From NCBI GenBank assembly GCA_900660155.1, contig CABFPE010000232.1, positions 775,729 through 839,728 of the forward strand: a stretch of 64,000 nucleotides of DNA. The letters run 5' to 3'. Of the stretch, positions 1 to 11,397 are shown in pieces (the first letter of the stretch is position 1; each line of letters opens with the position of its first letter). This DNA is from Hofstenia miamia. Lineage: Eukaryota; Xenacoelomorpha; Acoela; Hofsteniidae. The notes beneath the pieces are model-generated. The model had not been told where the DNA came from. It saw only the letters and a program-made list of their open reading frames with translations, and did no database searches. Both the position numbers and the translations under genes were made by a program.

Positions 1-2334
1 GAGAGCCAATGGTGTACAACTTCAATTAAAGCATGAACTGTAGATCGCCCAGGTGTTCCTCCAAATTGTCTGGGATCTAAAAATGCTAAAATTTTAGGCT
101 TTAGTTCTTTGTCAATAATAATTTGTTCAATTAATTTAGATACTGAGTGAGTTAAAGATATTGGACGTATATCAGTCAATGGTGTAATAACAGGTTTAAA
201 CTTTTCAAGGGGAATAACATCTGCATAAATGGTTCTGCTGAAAAATCATACAAATTCAAAATACAAATTGGCGTTGCTAGTTCATAACTAAAACTTTGCA
301 GAATCCAATTTCTTTAACATATGAAAAATCATCATTTCATCACATATTATTTCAAAACTGTGATTACTTCTTATTGGTGGAGAAATTTGTTAGCTTTATA
401 TTAATTTCATTAGCAAGGTCACTCGGTGACATTTGACTAAGAGAGCCTCCAGTAGTTAGTTGCCTTGATTGAACAGATATCCCACTCATTTTCTTAATAC
501 ATGACCACCACTGTGAAGGGTTAACTTGTTTGAGTTCCTTGACATGATGTTCGTAGTATCTTTCTCTTAAAACCTTCAAAACTGTTAATGTAATTGCGTA
601 ATTTTTTAAATTTAACTAAATTGCCAGAGTGTAATGCTTGTCCTCTTTTCTTTATGAGTTTCTTTATTTTTGGACTTATCAATGGCTTGTCATTAGAGAA
701 AGCTTTGACTTTTTTCAGTAGGAAACAAATTTCAATTTGATGTGAAATATAAGAGGAAAACGCATCCCAGTGACTAACAAAGTTCGAGTACTTCCTAAAG
801 AATTCCATCCAGTTCACTGATGATAAAAATTTCCCAAATTGTAAATTTGTTTGTATCACAAATACTTCGACGCAATATGTAAGAACTTGATTGTGGTTTA
901 TATTCTGTTGACAGCATTATTATTTATTGGTGGAGACATCCTCCTATGCTTGGCAGGGGACAAACTTCCTTAAAGATGGCTTGATTCGATGTAAAAATTT
1001 TGTCTAATGTTTTGCCAAGGTGGGTTGGGAATTTAACCATTTGATGTAGGTGAAATTCTGTGAGCAAAAATTTAGTATTTAGCGCATTAAAATCTCCAGC
1101 TATAATTATCACATAATTTGGATAGTCAATTTCAAATGACCTAGCTGATAATCGAAGAGGTATTTTGTCAATCTTTTGTTTTCGGGATTACTCCAATGCG
1201 GATGATAGATCACTCCAATGATGTATCCACTAATACAACGAGGTGAGCAAGAGGGAGACAATTTAATCCATAAGACTTCTATTCCTAAAAATTCATCACT
1301 TTTTACCAAAGAAGGTATAAAACGCAAATACGGAATGCCACAAAGAAACTGAATCATTACTCCTCCTCCATATGAAACAATTCTATCTAAACACTTAATA
1401 TTATAATTATCCAACGGAACACTTGAATCTGAAATTAGATTTGATAGATGTGTTGCAGCAAGTAGCACTAACTCCACTAGATTTTCAGAAACAACTAAAA
1501 AAGTTCATCTATTTTATGCTTTAGTGATTGTACATTGCTAAAGAACACCGATGGTATCAGTGGAAATTTTGATTTATGCAGTCAATATACAATAACCAAG
1601 CTGTCATTTCTGTAGAGCTTAAGATTTTAAATTTTTAATTCAGACTTATCAATTCCTGCTTTTATCATTTCCTAACGTCTCTTTAAATTTTTTTTCTCAA
1701 TTAAACGAGCTTCCTCTGATAGATCACGTGAGATAAAAACTTTTCTATTATATGTTTTTAGTTTTGCCACGCTTGCCATGACTGTTCTTACTGTCCACTC
1801 TGTGTTAAACCTGACAATGAGAGTTCTAAGTCTATTGCTGTTTTTGCTGTATTTTCCACTTCTAAAAACATTACACGGTTGATCTTTTATATTTAAATAT
1901 GTTAACATGTCATTTACCTATTCCACTTCACACTTCAATCTATTTTCATAATTTCCTGAAACCTCGGGCATGCCATTAATGCGTAAGTTTAAACGAAATG
2001 ACGTGTCACTTACTGCTTTTGGCATTGAAGATGAAGAGGCTTGTTCATTGTTGCGTTTAACGAGTTTACTCAATTCCTTTTCTGCTCTAATTTTCAATTT
2101 CTTATGCTCTTCTTCAACCTCACGATACAAAGATTTTATACGAATTTCTAATTCTGAAACTTTAGGTATTCCAAAATTTAAGGCTGAAATAATTTCTTCC
2201 TTTTTATCCTTCACAGAACAGTCATTACATATTGTAATGAGATTGTCAGAATAACGTACAAATGCGTCCACTGCAGTTTTAGAAAAACCAGCACATTCCT
2301 TTAAATGGTAATTTGATTTGCAAAATATGCACAT
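1..2334 (-). mobile_element. Degenerate non-LTR (LINE) retrotransposon, ORF1 plus ORF2 5' half, cut by window edge
   Basis: Reading the minus strand from 2334 down gives the usual LINE order in broken frames. An ORF1-like piece (1918-2334) starts with paired cysteines (CIFC, CNDC) and a Lys/Glu-rich stretch like a coiled coil. The next piece (1672-1908) resembles an ORF1 C-terminal domain. Apurinic-type endonuclease fragments follow: GGGVMIQ at about 1350-1370 and the catalytic GDFN at about 1095. Then comes a linker (364-859), and reverse transcriptase at 1-240, where translation shows DIRPISLTHSVSKLIEQ and FGGTPGRSTVHAL. The frames are interrupted by stops and shifts, so this is a dead copy. 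The rest of the RT lies beyond base 1. The clade is likely jockey/CR1-like, inferred from motif order and not proven. Confidence 0.85.
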
Positions 2335-2448
2335 GAAGACATTTGCATTGCACTTGATATTATTATTGATTATTATACATTATTTTGGAATAGTGTCTAT
2401 TTAATGGATTCTGAATGTATGATATCATCGCTTTGGAGAGCTTCACTT

Positions 2449-2979
2449 TCAATGTATTTGTAAGGACTCATTTTGATTGAAGATATGAAGCAAATTTTTC
2501 AATTTCAGAAAACATTTAATTTTGTTAAACTTTGCGATTGTATGTTGGTTAGGACTTTTCTTTAAAAATTCTATAATCTCAATATTAATATTAACGTTAG
2601 TTAAATGTTTGACAGTGTTTTCAATGCTAAATAAGGGTCTATCTTGTTTTTTTGACACAAAATTTATTTTCTTAATATGGTTATTTTAATCTTCTTTGTT
2701 ATTTATGTATTGATATGTGACTCAATCCAAACAGAAGCTAAGAATTTGAATATTAAGTAGGCGTATTATGTCTTTCTTGAAATATTTCAATATTTAAAAT
2801 TGATCTTTAATAGGTGTTCTTAAAAATCCTCTTTTGAATTGATTAATCTTGTTCATCTTAACGTCACAGGATGTGAATTGAGGATGGATCTTATTCTTTA
2901 AGATTAAGGCAATGAATTGCTTTGCTAAAATTTCTTTATGATGCTGTTGAATATGCAATACCATTACAGAATTTAGCAT
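2449..2979 (-). mobile_element. Possible Penelope-like element N-terminal fragment
   Basis: Two short minus-strand frames (2794-2979 and 2449-2658) flank a decayed stretch. The second contains NTVKHLTNVNINIEIIEFL, which resembles the segment upstream of the RT in Penelope-like elements, where a short 'NLS..L...E...L..G' motif is common. Undoubted Penelope-like pieces begin 60 bp further on, which supports the guess, but the resemblance is weak. It could also be unrelated LINE debris. Confidence 0.3.
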
Positions 2980-3045
2980 GAAATTATTTAGTTTAGACTA
3001 CGAAACCTTGGAAACATTGATATTACTCTTGCACAAAAAACACCC

Positions 3046-3400
3046 TTTGTGAATTTCAAGGAAAGTTTTATATACAAGTAAATGGTGATGCAATGGGAAA
3101 TTACCTTGGACCAACACTAGCAAATATTTATAAGTCGAAATTTGAACAAAAAATGAATATTGCCAAAATTATTAGCAAATTTCATTACTATGCTCGATAT
3201 GTTGATGATATATTAGTAATATGAGAATATAATGTTAATGACATCTTCCTTCCTTGAATTCCTTAAATTCTGCAATTCAATTTACCATCGAGGAAAAAAC
3301 AACAAAAGGTTACCATTTCTGAATATTAATATTGGAAGAAAAGAGACTAAGTTTATGTATTCTACATGTATACACCTACAATAATGGGCTCGATTTTGGT
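3046..3400 (+). mobile_element. Penelope-like element reverse transcriptase fragment
   Basis: Plus-strand translation gives QVNGDAMGNYLGPTLANIY, then after about 25 residues YARYVDDILVI, then an interrupted stretch with FTIEEK. This matches RT motifs 4-6 of Penelope-like elements: 'MGsPLgPtLANi', the catalytic YVDD, and the following 'sIkFTiEeE...LpFLDi'. A stop codon sits directly after YVDDILVI and there are later frame breaks, so the fragment is inactive. It is opposite in orientation to the GIY-YIG fragment at 3780-4250, so the two pieces come from different copies or a rearranged one. Confidence 0.75.
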
Positions 3401-3535
3401 GTGATTCTCTACACTCTTTTGCACTAGATGCTACCATGCTTTGAATGTGCTTAAAATATTAAATGGTTAATTAAGGAATATCATATGCTAAATCTGTGAA
3501 TAAAAATCATTATACCAATGTATGATGATCACATT

Positions 3536-3540
<5 letters not shown>

Positions 3541-3568
<28 letters not shown>
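3541..3568. repeat. (TA)n microsatellite
   Basis: About 14 uninterrupted TA units lie directly beyond the hammerhead-like segment, at the downstream edge of the minus-strand Penelope-like fragment. Confidence 0.95.
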
Positions 3569-3571
<3 letters not shown>

Positions 3572-3599
3572 TTTTGAAAGTTTACTTAATGAATACTTT

Positions 3600-3655
3600 C
3601 TAAACGGAAACATTGAACGTTTCGATTATATTATATAATCTTCATCAGCAAATAA
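3600..3655 (-). ncRNA. Hammerhead-ribozyme-like core in a Penelope-like element terminal repeat
   Basis: On the minus strand, CTGATGA (3648-3642) is followed by a perfect 7-bp hairpin (GATTATA / TATAATC with a TAA loop) and then GAAAC (3623-3619). That is the conserved hammerhead core with stem II. Shortly after, GTTTC (3611-3607) could pair with GAAAC as a short stem III. Penelope-like elements are known to carry hammerhead motifs in their terminal repeats. This one lies about 120 bp downstream of a GIY-YIG fragment on the same strand, the expected place. A convincing stem I is not visible, so cleavage activity is uncertain and the copy may be decayed. Confidence 0.55.
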
Positions 3656-3779
3656 TTTGCGGCAAAAATATTTTTACAATATACATAATACACTAAAATT
3701 ATAGAATGAAATCTAAAATAAGTATAAATATTTTGTTGGATTAGTTTGTTTATTTAATAACTTTGTTTTATCGATGTTA

Positions 3780-4250
3780 ATTTCAATGGCTTCTGCAATT
3801 TTTGTATACTTTGTTTTTGTAATGATCCTAAAATTTTTCAATATTGATATTATGAATGTGAATAAAAATTTCTGATGTTAAATGGCCTTTAATGCGCTGT
3901 TTGATTCGTGTATCAAAATGGCGGATGGTTTCACCGATGTATGATTTCTTATGATCAAAAGGATTGGCTTCATCATCAGTATAATCCCTTCAGATATGCA
4001 CATTGTATGGAAGTGCTACAAAATAATTATATGGTGGCTCAGCATTGTTAGCCTCAATTGTTTCTGATTACATTAAGAAATTGTTTCTATTGTTAATATT
4101 TTCATTGAAATTGTCTGTACATTTGTACACATTGTGACCAAATCATCTAATTTAATGACATATTTTTGTTGAAAACATTTTATTTGGCGTCTTATGAAGT
4201 ATTACATTTAAATCATGCAAAAACTTGTTTCTTGTGAAGCTATATTATGA
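3780..4250 (-). mobile_element. Penelope-like element GIY-YIG endonuclease fragment and 3' flank
   Basis: Minus-strand reading between about 3990 and 3840 gives HKKSYIGETIRHFDTRIKQR followed by IKGH. This fits the GIY-YIG nuclease tail of Penelope-like elements ('YVGeT.R.l..Ri.eH'). Upstream reading (4000-4250) is decayed. Downstream on the same strand come the hammerhead-like core and (TA)n. The order GIY-YIG, short spacer, hammerhead-bearing terminal repeat is that of a Penelope-like element 3' end. Confidence 0.6.
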
Positions 4251-4439
4251 TTTGTGAATAACTCCAATTCAACTAGTTTCACCAGAATGCAGAATGCTAA
4301 TTTTTAAAAGGTTGCTGCAATACTAATTATACTAGTCCAAATAATTTTAAGATAAGGAAAAAGTTGTGTAATTTAATAAACTAAGATATTCAAGGTTGAA
4401 TATAAATTCGTATCTCAATACAAAATTTTCTTTCACCTT

Positions 4440-6220
4440 TCAACATTTCACTAATAAATCAAAGTATTCCATCTAGAATTTCTGCAAATAGCCAAACCTT
4501 GATGGATTATTTTATGGTTTCAGAAAATGAATCTTTTTATAAATATATTGGTACTGAATTCCATTACTCTGACCATTGCCTTATAATAACTTATTCCAAT
4601 GAGTAAAAAACTAACTATCCAACTAAATCTTGGGTAAAAATAACCGAAAATTGCAATAGAATTTACTCTTTACAAACACCAAATGAAATGTTCAACAACT
4701 TTAATAAAATTCTCCTATTCTAATTAGAGATTTGTTGACATGAAAGGAAAATTATTACTCTGAAAAAAGTTTGTGTCTAAAAAAGTTTCTAAACCATGAA
4801 TTGATGCAAACTGCTTAGAGTTAATTGACAAAGGAAATCTAAATAGAAGGAATACAAAAATGGTCAAACTGAAAACAGTATAATGCTTATAAAGGTGCTC
4901 GTAATCTATGAAATATTTACACACGAAAAGCCTATAATAAGTGCACCCGTTTTAAATATCAAGATATTTCTTCCCAAAAAAGTAGATGGGGCTTTAAAGA
5001 TAGTTTGCTAAATAGGAAACAAGCCAAAAATTAAAAAATTGGAAAAATAAATTATAAAGGAAGAGTAGTCACTAATTATAAGGACATGAGTAACGTCTTT
5101 AATAACGATTTTTGCAACTTAGGCAATTATAATGGTATAAATACTCTTCCTAACACTAATGAAATTCAAAATATAGCACCATCTTTCTCTTTCCGATTCG
5201 TGTCTAAGTTTGAAATTATTAAATCTATTCAATCATTAAAGAACAAATCCAGCGATCCCTATATGATTCCCACTTGGCTTATAAAAATTGCGCCAGATAT
5301 ATTAGCTGAGCCACTTTCATGCATTCTAAACGCGTGTGTTAGACATTCAACTTTTTCTGACCAATTAAAATTGGAAATATTACTCCATTATTTAAAATAA
5401 GAAGTCCCAAATGATTGTTTGAACTATAGACCGATTTCTGTTACATCGCCAATTAGTAAGATTTTTGAAAGACTTCTTTTCAATCGAATTAACGAACATT
5501 TATGTAAACATAATCTGTACTCTCAAAATCCATATGGTTTTCATAAATATATTTCTACAAATGTAGCGTTGTTAACAGCTACCAAAAATTGGAGAAATAG
5601 CATAAATATAGATGAGTGTTCAGCAGTTGCATGCTTAGATTTATCAAAAGCATTTAACTCTATCGACCACCACATATTAATTAAGAAAACAGAAATTCTG
5701 GGCTTCTCTGACTCTGCTCAAGTTCAGGTCAGCTTGGCTCGTTAGAGGCTTGGCTCATTGACAAGTCTGCTTCCAACCGCAGCAAAAATTCAATTAATTC
5801 AAACATTATTAAGTAATTTTAATTATGGAAATATACTGTACACCAACATAAATCAACAAAGTCTGAATAAATTCAATATGCAAATAAAATGGGCTATGAA
5901 AATTGCAGTCAATCATTGATATAACAGAAATACAGAACTCAAGAAATTAACAAAAAATTTTGCAAGTCCACAGTGCATCATTTATAAAACATATCAACTT
6001 CCTTCTTTAAGATATTTAATATTGCTCCATGCCACAAATCCAATTTTCTGTCCTTTACACTATTGTTTAGACATTATCATAGAACCCTAAAAATTATGCC
6101 CCTTTAAATATAACATGAAAAGAATGAAATTTTCATTTCTCAACACATTAATAATTATATGGAATAATCTACCTAAATCTATAAAAAAATATAAATATAC
6201 TTGTGATGATAGTAGTTAAG
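4440..6220 (+). mobile_element. Decayed LINE ORF2 (endonuclease tail, RT, C-terminus)
   Basis: Plus-strand translation shows the endonuclease end (FHYSDHCLI at about 4555-4590), a degraded linker, then RT in two frames. Frame one is 5086-5400 (KFEIIKSIQSLKNKSSDPY). Frame two is 5419-5745 (NYRPISVTSPISKIFERLL, then CLDLSKAFNSIDHHIL). After a jump that removes the catalytic YADD block, the C-terminal domain continues at about 5760-6200 with stops (WNNLPKSIKKYK). The frame break between 5400 and 5419 and the internal deletion at about 5740 show that it is inactive. It is a jockey/CR1-like type by RT motifs. Confidence 0.85.
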
Positions 6221-6239
6221 GACGGACAGAGGAGGCACC

Positions 6240-8360
6240 AAGGGACAGTCATGTGGAAATATAGTGATTCTATTGGACGTCAAACTTAATTGAACAAATT
6301 AATTTTTTGACCAAGTTTTTATTTTTGATTTCTAGGATTTAGGCAAACTGATATTTTTGATGGCGGGTTTCACTTAGGGCACATTTGTTGTAACAATGTT
6401 TAAACATGCAACACTGTTTCAAGGTAAATAATTCATATATCCAAAACCCAAATATTTCAAATGATGGGTTGCATTAGAGCATGCTTCCAAGCATGTTAAT
6501 ATTGATCAAAGCAAATATGAAACAACAATTTCTTTAGCAATTGTGTATAAATTGTACTAAATGTAAAAGCATACATTACACAATGACTCCACGTGATAAA
6601 GTTCTTAAGAAGTGTTTGTTGTAACAATGTTTAATCATGCAACAAGGAAAATAATTGATAGACGCAAAACTCGTTTTCTAGAAATATCCAAATACAAAGT
6701 GGAGAAATATTTTGCTAAACTTAATCACTATAGTTGAATGAAATAGATGTACATTTTCAAAAACAAAATAGAAATATCCGCCAAACTTAATAACAAGCAT
6801 ATAAAATATACTATTGATAAATCAATAAAATATTGAAATGTCTGATATATATACGACAAAAGCAAATTCGTTTTCACAAATATCCAAATACAAAATGGAT
6901 GTATTACCACAAGAATCTAATAGGGGAGCATAGACTATAATTGAAACTTTACATAGAAACAAAAAAATACGGAAATTAACAGAGGTTTCCGGTGTTGAGA
7001 ATGATGTTGATAGACTATAGCCTCATTTCTGTCCGAAAATTCTTCAAATATAATCAATGCATTTGTTTTGTAATAATAATTCCTCTTTTTCTGAATTTTT
7101 CCTTGAAATTCTTCATTTCTTAGCTTTACTAACGATATCCAAGCCTTATCAGATGCACAAAAAATCTGTGTATTATACTTAAATAAATATATGTATGCTG
7201 TATTGAAAATTGGGAATTCAATTGGATTCCAATTGGACAATACTAGAATTTTAATATTGGATTGAATTGGACAGAAAAATATGTAAACTTGCTTAAAAAT
7301 TTTGTAGGGTTAGATTTGAAACATTCATGCCTACTGTAAACTTGCAGTTTTAAAAAATTCGTTTGATGAGGTATCTCTTAGGATTTGACCCAAGTGTATT
7401 TATATTTTTGACTAAATATTGGTGTGATGGGGAGTGTTATGTGAAAACATTTCATTTATACATACTTTTTCTATAAATTGCAAATTTCTTAAAACGCTTC
7501 ATGGGAAATGCGAATTGCTATCCCATGAGATAATATAGGAAATATTATTAAAAATATATTTCATGGAGTGTGTGGAAATCAAAATTTGAAGATCTACCAT
7601 CTGCATGTATCTAAAAATCATTGAACACATACATAAGATCAATGCAATCAAGTTTAAAGAACGAAGACCACTACATCTACAATCATTAAGTAGCTACTGA
7701 AAACACTTAATGTTATGTTGTCCTTTTTATAAATTTTTACAAATTGACGATATATTTTTCTAATATTAATTCATCTAAGTTTACATTAAATGTAATGATA
7801 ATTGAAATACACGTTTAATGTAACTTCATTTTGTCGTTAATTTTAATTAAAAACCAAATATGATTTACTGTTATTTATCGTATTTGAATTCAGGACGTTA
7901 GCAGTAGCATCCTGCATTGAACGACAATAATACTTTTTCACCCATCCAAAAACTAGGCAAGCTTTTAATAGCTACTGAAATTAAAATTTATTTGACCTAT
8001 TTTATTTATTAAAATATATAAAACTGCTGTAAAGTAAGATTAATAATCATTGTGTCATCTAATTTGTTTGCAAAATTCAAAATCATTCCATAGCTATATT
8101 GAATAATTTCGAAGAATGTAGTTTTATTCGTTGAATAATAGTTTTGGCAAAATTTAACTGAAACATTTCTTGAAAGTTTAATCACATATTTCACAAGACT
8201 TTCAATACATACAGAAAATGGAGGAAATTTTAATATACAATACTACAGCCAATTTTTACAAAAATGGATAAACTGACATAGAATTGCGACGTAAACTTCA
8301 TATACAAAAAGAAAAATACAAAGAATATACAAAATATAAACAATTTAAAGCATTTCATGA
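6240..8360. other. No recognisable gene; dispersed short repeats at 6380-6930
   Basis: AT-rich sequence with no ORF I can support. Within it, a segment around TTGTTGTAACAATGTTTA occurs at about 6385 and again at about 6617 with the same downstream ATGCAACA. A 'cgttttc..aaatatccaaatacaaa' block recurs at about 6670 and 6868. These look like internal repeats of an unidentified, decayed element. Confidence 0.5.
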
Positions 8361-8372
8361 TATTAGCAAAAA

Positions 8373-8429
8373 TTAAAGACGCGTATCTTCAGGCGCAGTT
8401 AATTGAAGAGTAACTTCGTCGTCGTAGCC
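8373..8429 (-). other. Candidate terminal coding exon downstream of the secreted-peptide ORF
   Basis: On the minus strand, the acceptor-like TTTATCTTTAG is followed by 19 codons ending in TAA that read GYDDEVTLQLTAPEDTRL, a short acidic tail. A second candidate exon (8857-8935) has the acceptor TTTTTTCACCTTAG and the donor TTTTG|GTAATG. Spliced in phase, the two give one open frame into this tail. I could not find a good donor linking either to the signal-peptide ORF at 9002-9151, so the gene model is only suggestive. An acidic C-terminal propeptide would suit a small secreted precursor. Confidence 0.3.
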
Positions 8430-8519
8430 CTAAAGATAAATAAGGGAAATAATAAATTATTAGTTGTCAATCACAACTAGCAGAAACAATTTTAATACTA
8501 GGCGAAGTTTGAAACCTTA

Positions 8520-8692
8520 GGCTTCGGTTAGACCATTTGTTTATTAGCAAGAGTAACTTCAAAATTGCATCGCCAGTAAGTAGTTAGACTGCATTGCAAT
8601 TATAATCACATAGTCTAACCTTAACATTAGGCGTGTGATAGGATCACATGTGATAAATAACATGTGACTAATCACATAGTCTAATCAAAGCC
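8520..8692. mobile_element. Harbinger/PIF-like MITE, 173 bp, TTA target duplication
   Basis: The left end GGCTTCGGTTAGACCAT and the right end (reverse complement GGCTTTGATTAGACTAT) are inverted repeats, flanked on both sides by TTA (8517-8519, 8693-8695). The interior is rich in palindromes around CACATGTGAT. Termini beginning GG with a 3-bp TWA duplication are typical of PIF/Harbinger MITEs. There is no coding content. It lies between the two candidate exons of the secreted-peptide locus. Confidence 0.7.
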
Positions 8693-9001
8693 TTAATCAT
8701 GGAAATTCTTCCACTTCTTAAAAACCAGAAAAATCTATGAATGCATATTTACTTAAACAATTGGAATAATTATGATACATTAAGTGTGATTAAAAAAATA
8801 TTGGGTTCATACTTAAAATATTATAAATCCTTTAGTAACAAGCCTTGCTGCATTACCAAAATCACTGGCGAACTTAGAGAGGACCATGCCCTCCCCGCAG
8901 TTCCTTTTTGCTTGAATTTGAATTGAGATATAATTCTAAGGTGAAAAAATATTTAACAAATAACACATTTACAAATGATTAAGTTCAATATCACAGTATC
9001 G

Positions 9002-9151
9002 TTAATGATGGCGTCTACGAAGCGAATCCCCTGCTATTGTCTCTTCCATGATCTGCTCTCTATTCGCCAATATGTCTTCAACATTATTAGCGGCAGCGAA
9101 AGTCATCAAAAAGATGGCAACAAAGAATGTGAGAATTGTAGTGTATTTCAT
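9002..9151 (-). CDS. Candidate small secreted peptide precursor, 49 aa
   Basis: An ATG at 9151 opens a 49-codon frame ending in TAA at 9002. Residues 1-21 form a textbook signal peptide: Met-Lys-Tyr start, a hydrophobic core ILTFFVAIFLMTF, and the Ala-rich cleavage region AAANN. The rest is short, acidic then basic, and ends in SLRRRHH. I do not recognise the family. Size, signal peptide and charge pattern fit a secreted peptide such as a host-defence or neuropeptide precursor, but no function can be assigned. Candidate downstream exons lie at 8857-8935 and 8373-8429. The first 118 bp of the region, including the start codon, is duplicated across an assembly gap at 9223-9243. Confidence 0.45.
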   Translation of the reverse strand: MKYTTILTFFVAIFLMTFAAANNVEDILANREQIMEETIAGDSLRRRHH

Positions 9152-9361
9152 TTCGCGTCTTAACTACTATGATATTTTCTTGCTGTTGAATTCTTTCTTT
9201 GTTTCTATTGAAGTAGTCAACCNNNNNNNNNNNNNNNNNNNNNATCAAAAAGATGGCAACAAAGAATGTGAGAATTGTAGTGTATTTCATTTCGCGTCTT
9301 AACTACTATGATATTTTCTTGCTGTTGAATTCTTTCTTTGTTTCTATTGAAGTAGTCAACC
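9105..9361. repeat. 118-bp identical sequence on both sides of a 21-N gap (likely assembly artefact)
   Basis: Bases 9105-9222 and 9244-9361 read identically, separated only by N at 9223-9243. This is what results when two contig ends overlap but were not merged. A true recent tandem duplication cannot be excluded. Confidence 0.9.
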
Positions 9362-10269
9362 TTTGATCTATTTGCTTTGGATTATGTTTAGAATCAATAA
9401 ATTTCAATGGACATTAACACTAAAAGCTTATTTTTGATAAAATATATACTATGGATCAATTAATGTTTCTAAGGAATTATACTTTGTGCAATGCAAAACT
9501 TTTGAAAGAATAGCTATTGAAGATTTTGGAAGCTCTAATTCTGATGCAAGTATGACTTTGACTGCCATCATTGAATTTGAGTTTCTGATAAATGTGCATA
9601 TAGGCTCCAACACTTTGTCATATAGTGTTCCATTATCTTAAAGCCTACAATGGATCTGTCTACTGCAGCAAAAGGGGAATACTGCTTAGAAAGTTCTTCA
9701 AGAACAAAGGAACACATGCGGGGAATCAACTGCGAAATACGCATGTGCAGTGAAATGTGAACCAACTGTCCAACGCTTGTGTGGAAGAAAAACAAACAAA
9801 TCAAACATTCCAGGTTGCAATCTTGAAGAATATTACAAACAAAAAATTTGCTTTTGATGAAATACTGGCTGGTATTGAGGCATGTCTTTGTGTTCAATCA
9901 TCTATAATCATTGAATAATCATTGATAGTAACTGATAAGTAGGGCGACCCAAAAATCAATAAGCTCAATACGGCCAAAATAAAGTCAAAATTAATTCTTT
10001 TAAAAAATAAAGTCAAATTGGCAATTTCTGAAATAAAATCAAATGTATACAATCAGTTCTTAGAAATTGGTTTTTCTTAGAGATTGGTTGCCGTTTTTCT
10101 TACCAATATTTTAAGAAATACGCACCATGATAAACCAATGGCGGTGCATAGATGGCGTGTAACTGGCGGTTTTGCTATTGCAAAAGTCTTGCGATAAAAG
10201 CACAGGCTTCTGATTTCAGAGTCACATGTGTTAATAGTTTTATACGGTGCCAAAGCATGGTAAAAGCGA

Positions 10270-11395
10270 CAAGGTGAAGATTATGGAAATTTTGTACGAC
10301 TTTCCAACTGAGTTTATATGTACCTCAAATGTTAAAGTGTTCTGCACCCTGTGCAATGAACCACTCTGTCATTAAAATAAATCTTTATGAAAAGCCATAG
10401 GAACTCGGAACTCGACAAGAGACATATTGACATAAGTTCACAGCAAGGTTCATGAAGACAGCAATCTTTATTGCTCCTCCGGACAAAGACTTTGTAGGAA
10501 AGGCAGTGAAGGAATTTTTGGCAGCCAAGATAACATTAAAAAATGAGACACCCTGTCATGCAGAAGTTATTCCTAGATATGAAATGGCCATTGCCTAGTA
10601 AGACAACCACACGGTGCAAAGTAAAACAAAATTGCAGAGAACAAAGAAACTCGTGTTATAGATGTTCTGAATGATAAAGAAGTCTTTCTGGTAGTCGATG
10701 AATCTGAAATCAATGGTTGCAACCATTTTAACATTCTTCGAGGTGATATTGCAGCCCCAGAGTCTGTATTTGCGCTAATGTCAGTAAAACTAGGCGGGCC
10801 CAGCCAATCATGCAATTGCTTCCCAACAGATTGCTGACGCCTTGAAAAAAAATTAGATAGCAAGGAACAATTTTCTTTTGCTACTCTCCGACGTTGCTGC
10901 TGGTAAATGTCTTAAGAATTTTTACTCGAGACATTTTCATGTGACATGCGGGGCGCATTTACTCCATAATTGTCTTGAGAAGTTCAAGAGCAAATGAGAG
11001 AATGTTGATAAGCTAGTTGCCACTTTAAAGGCTGCGACGGTGAAGAACACTTCCGCGCAGAAATTTGTTTCATGAAATTGGTAGTCCACCTATTCCAATG
11101 ATTACAAAATGGGGTACATGGCTGTGAGGTGTCACATTATACTATGCCCATTGCTTAACAGAAACCCGACGTATAGTGATGTTGTTGTCAGATGATGGGG
11201 ATTTAATAGATCGTGTAAAAACAGAAGGCAGAAGCGTGGATCTAGAAATGGAATTGACTGAGATTACCTTGTGTTATAGTGGTCTTTTAGAACTAATTGA
11301 TGAAGTAGAATCCCGCAAATATTCTGTAAGCCAAGCATGCAACGACTTGCAGTGTTTTGACTTCAAAGAAGATCGAAGTTTTCCAATCATTTAAT
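10270..11395 (+). pseudogene. hAT transposase relic (zinc-finger plus RNase H-like piece)
   Basis: Plus-strand fragments separated by stops read in order: an N-terminal piece with the zinc-finger-like spacing TLCNEPLC, then EVFLVVDESEINGCNHFNIL with INGCNHFNILRGDIAAPE, then HEIGSPPIPMITKWGTWL, then a terminal frame 11176-11394 (LELIDEVESRKYS). 'VDES...R...N...G.L' and 'PP.P..TKWGTWL' are characteristic of the hAT transposase group related to CGGBP1-type genes. Many stops and shifts are present and there is no intact ORF. It lies inside the 9940-12439 element and ends where a LINE fragment begins. Confidence 0.7.
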
Positions 11396-11397
11396 GT

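Noticed and set aside
1970-2254. Plus-strand 94-codon frame
   Set aside because: Antisense to the LINE ORF1-like frame on the minus strand, which has the coherent motif order.
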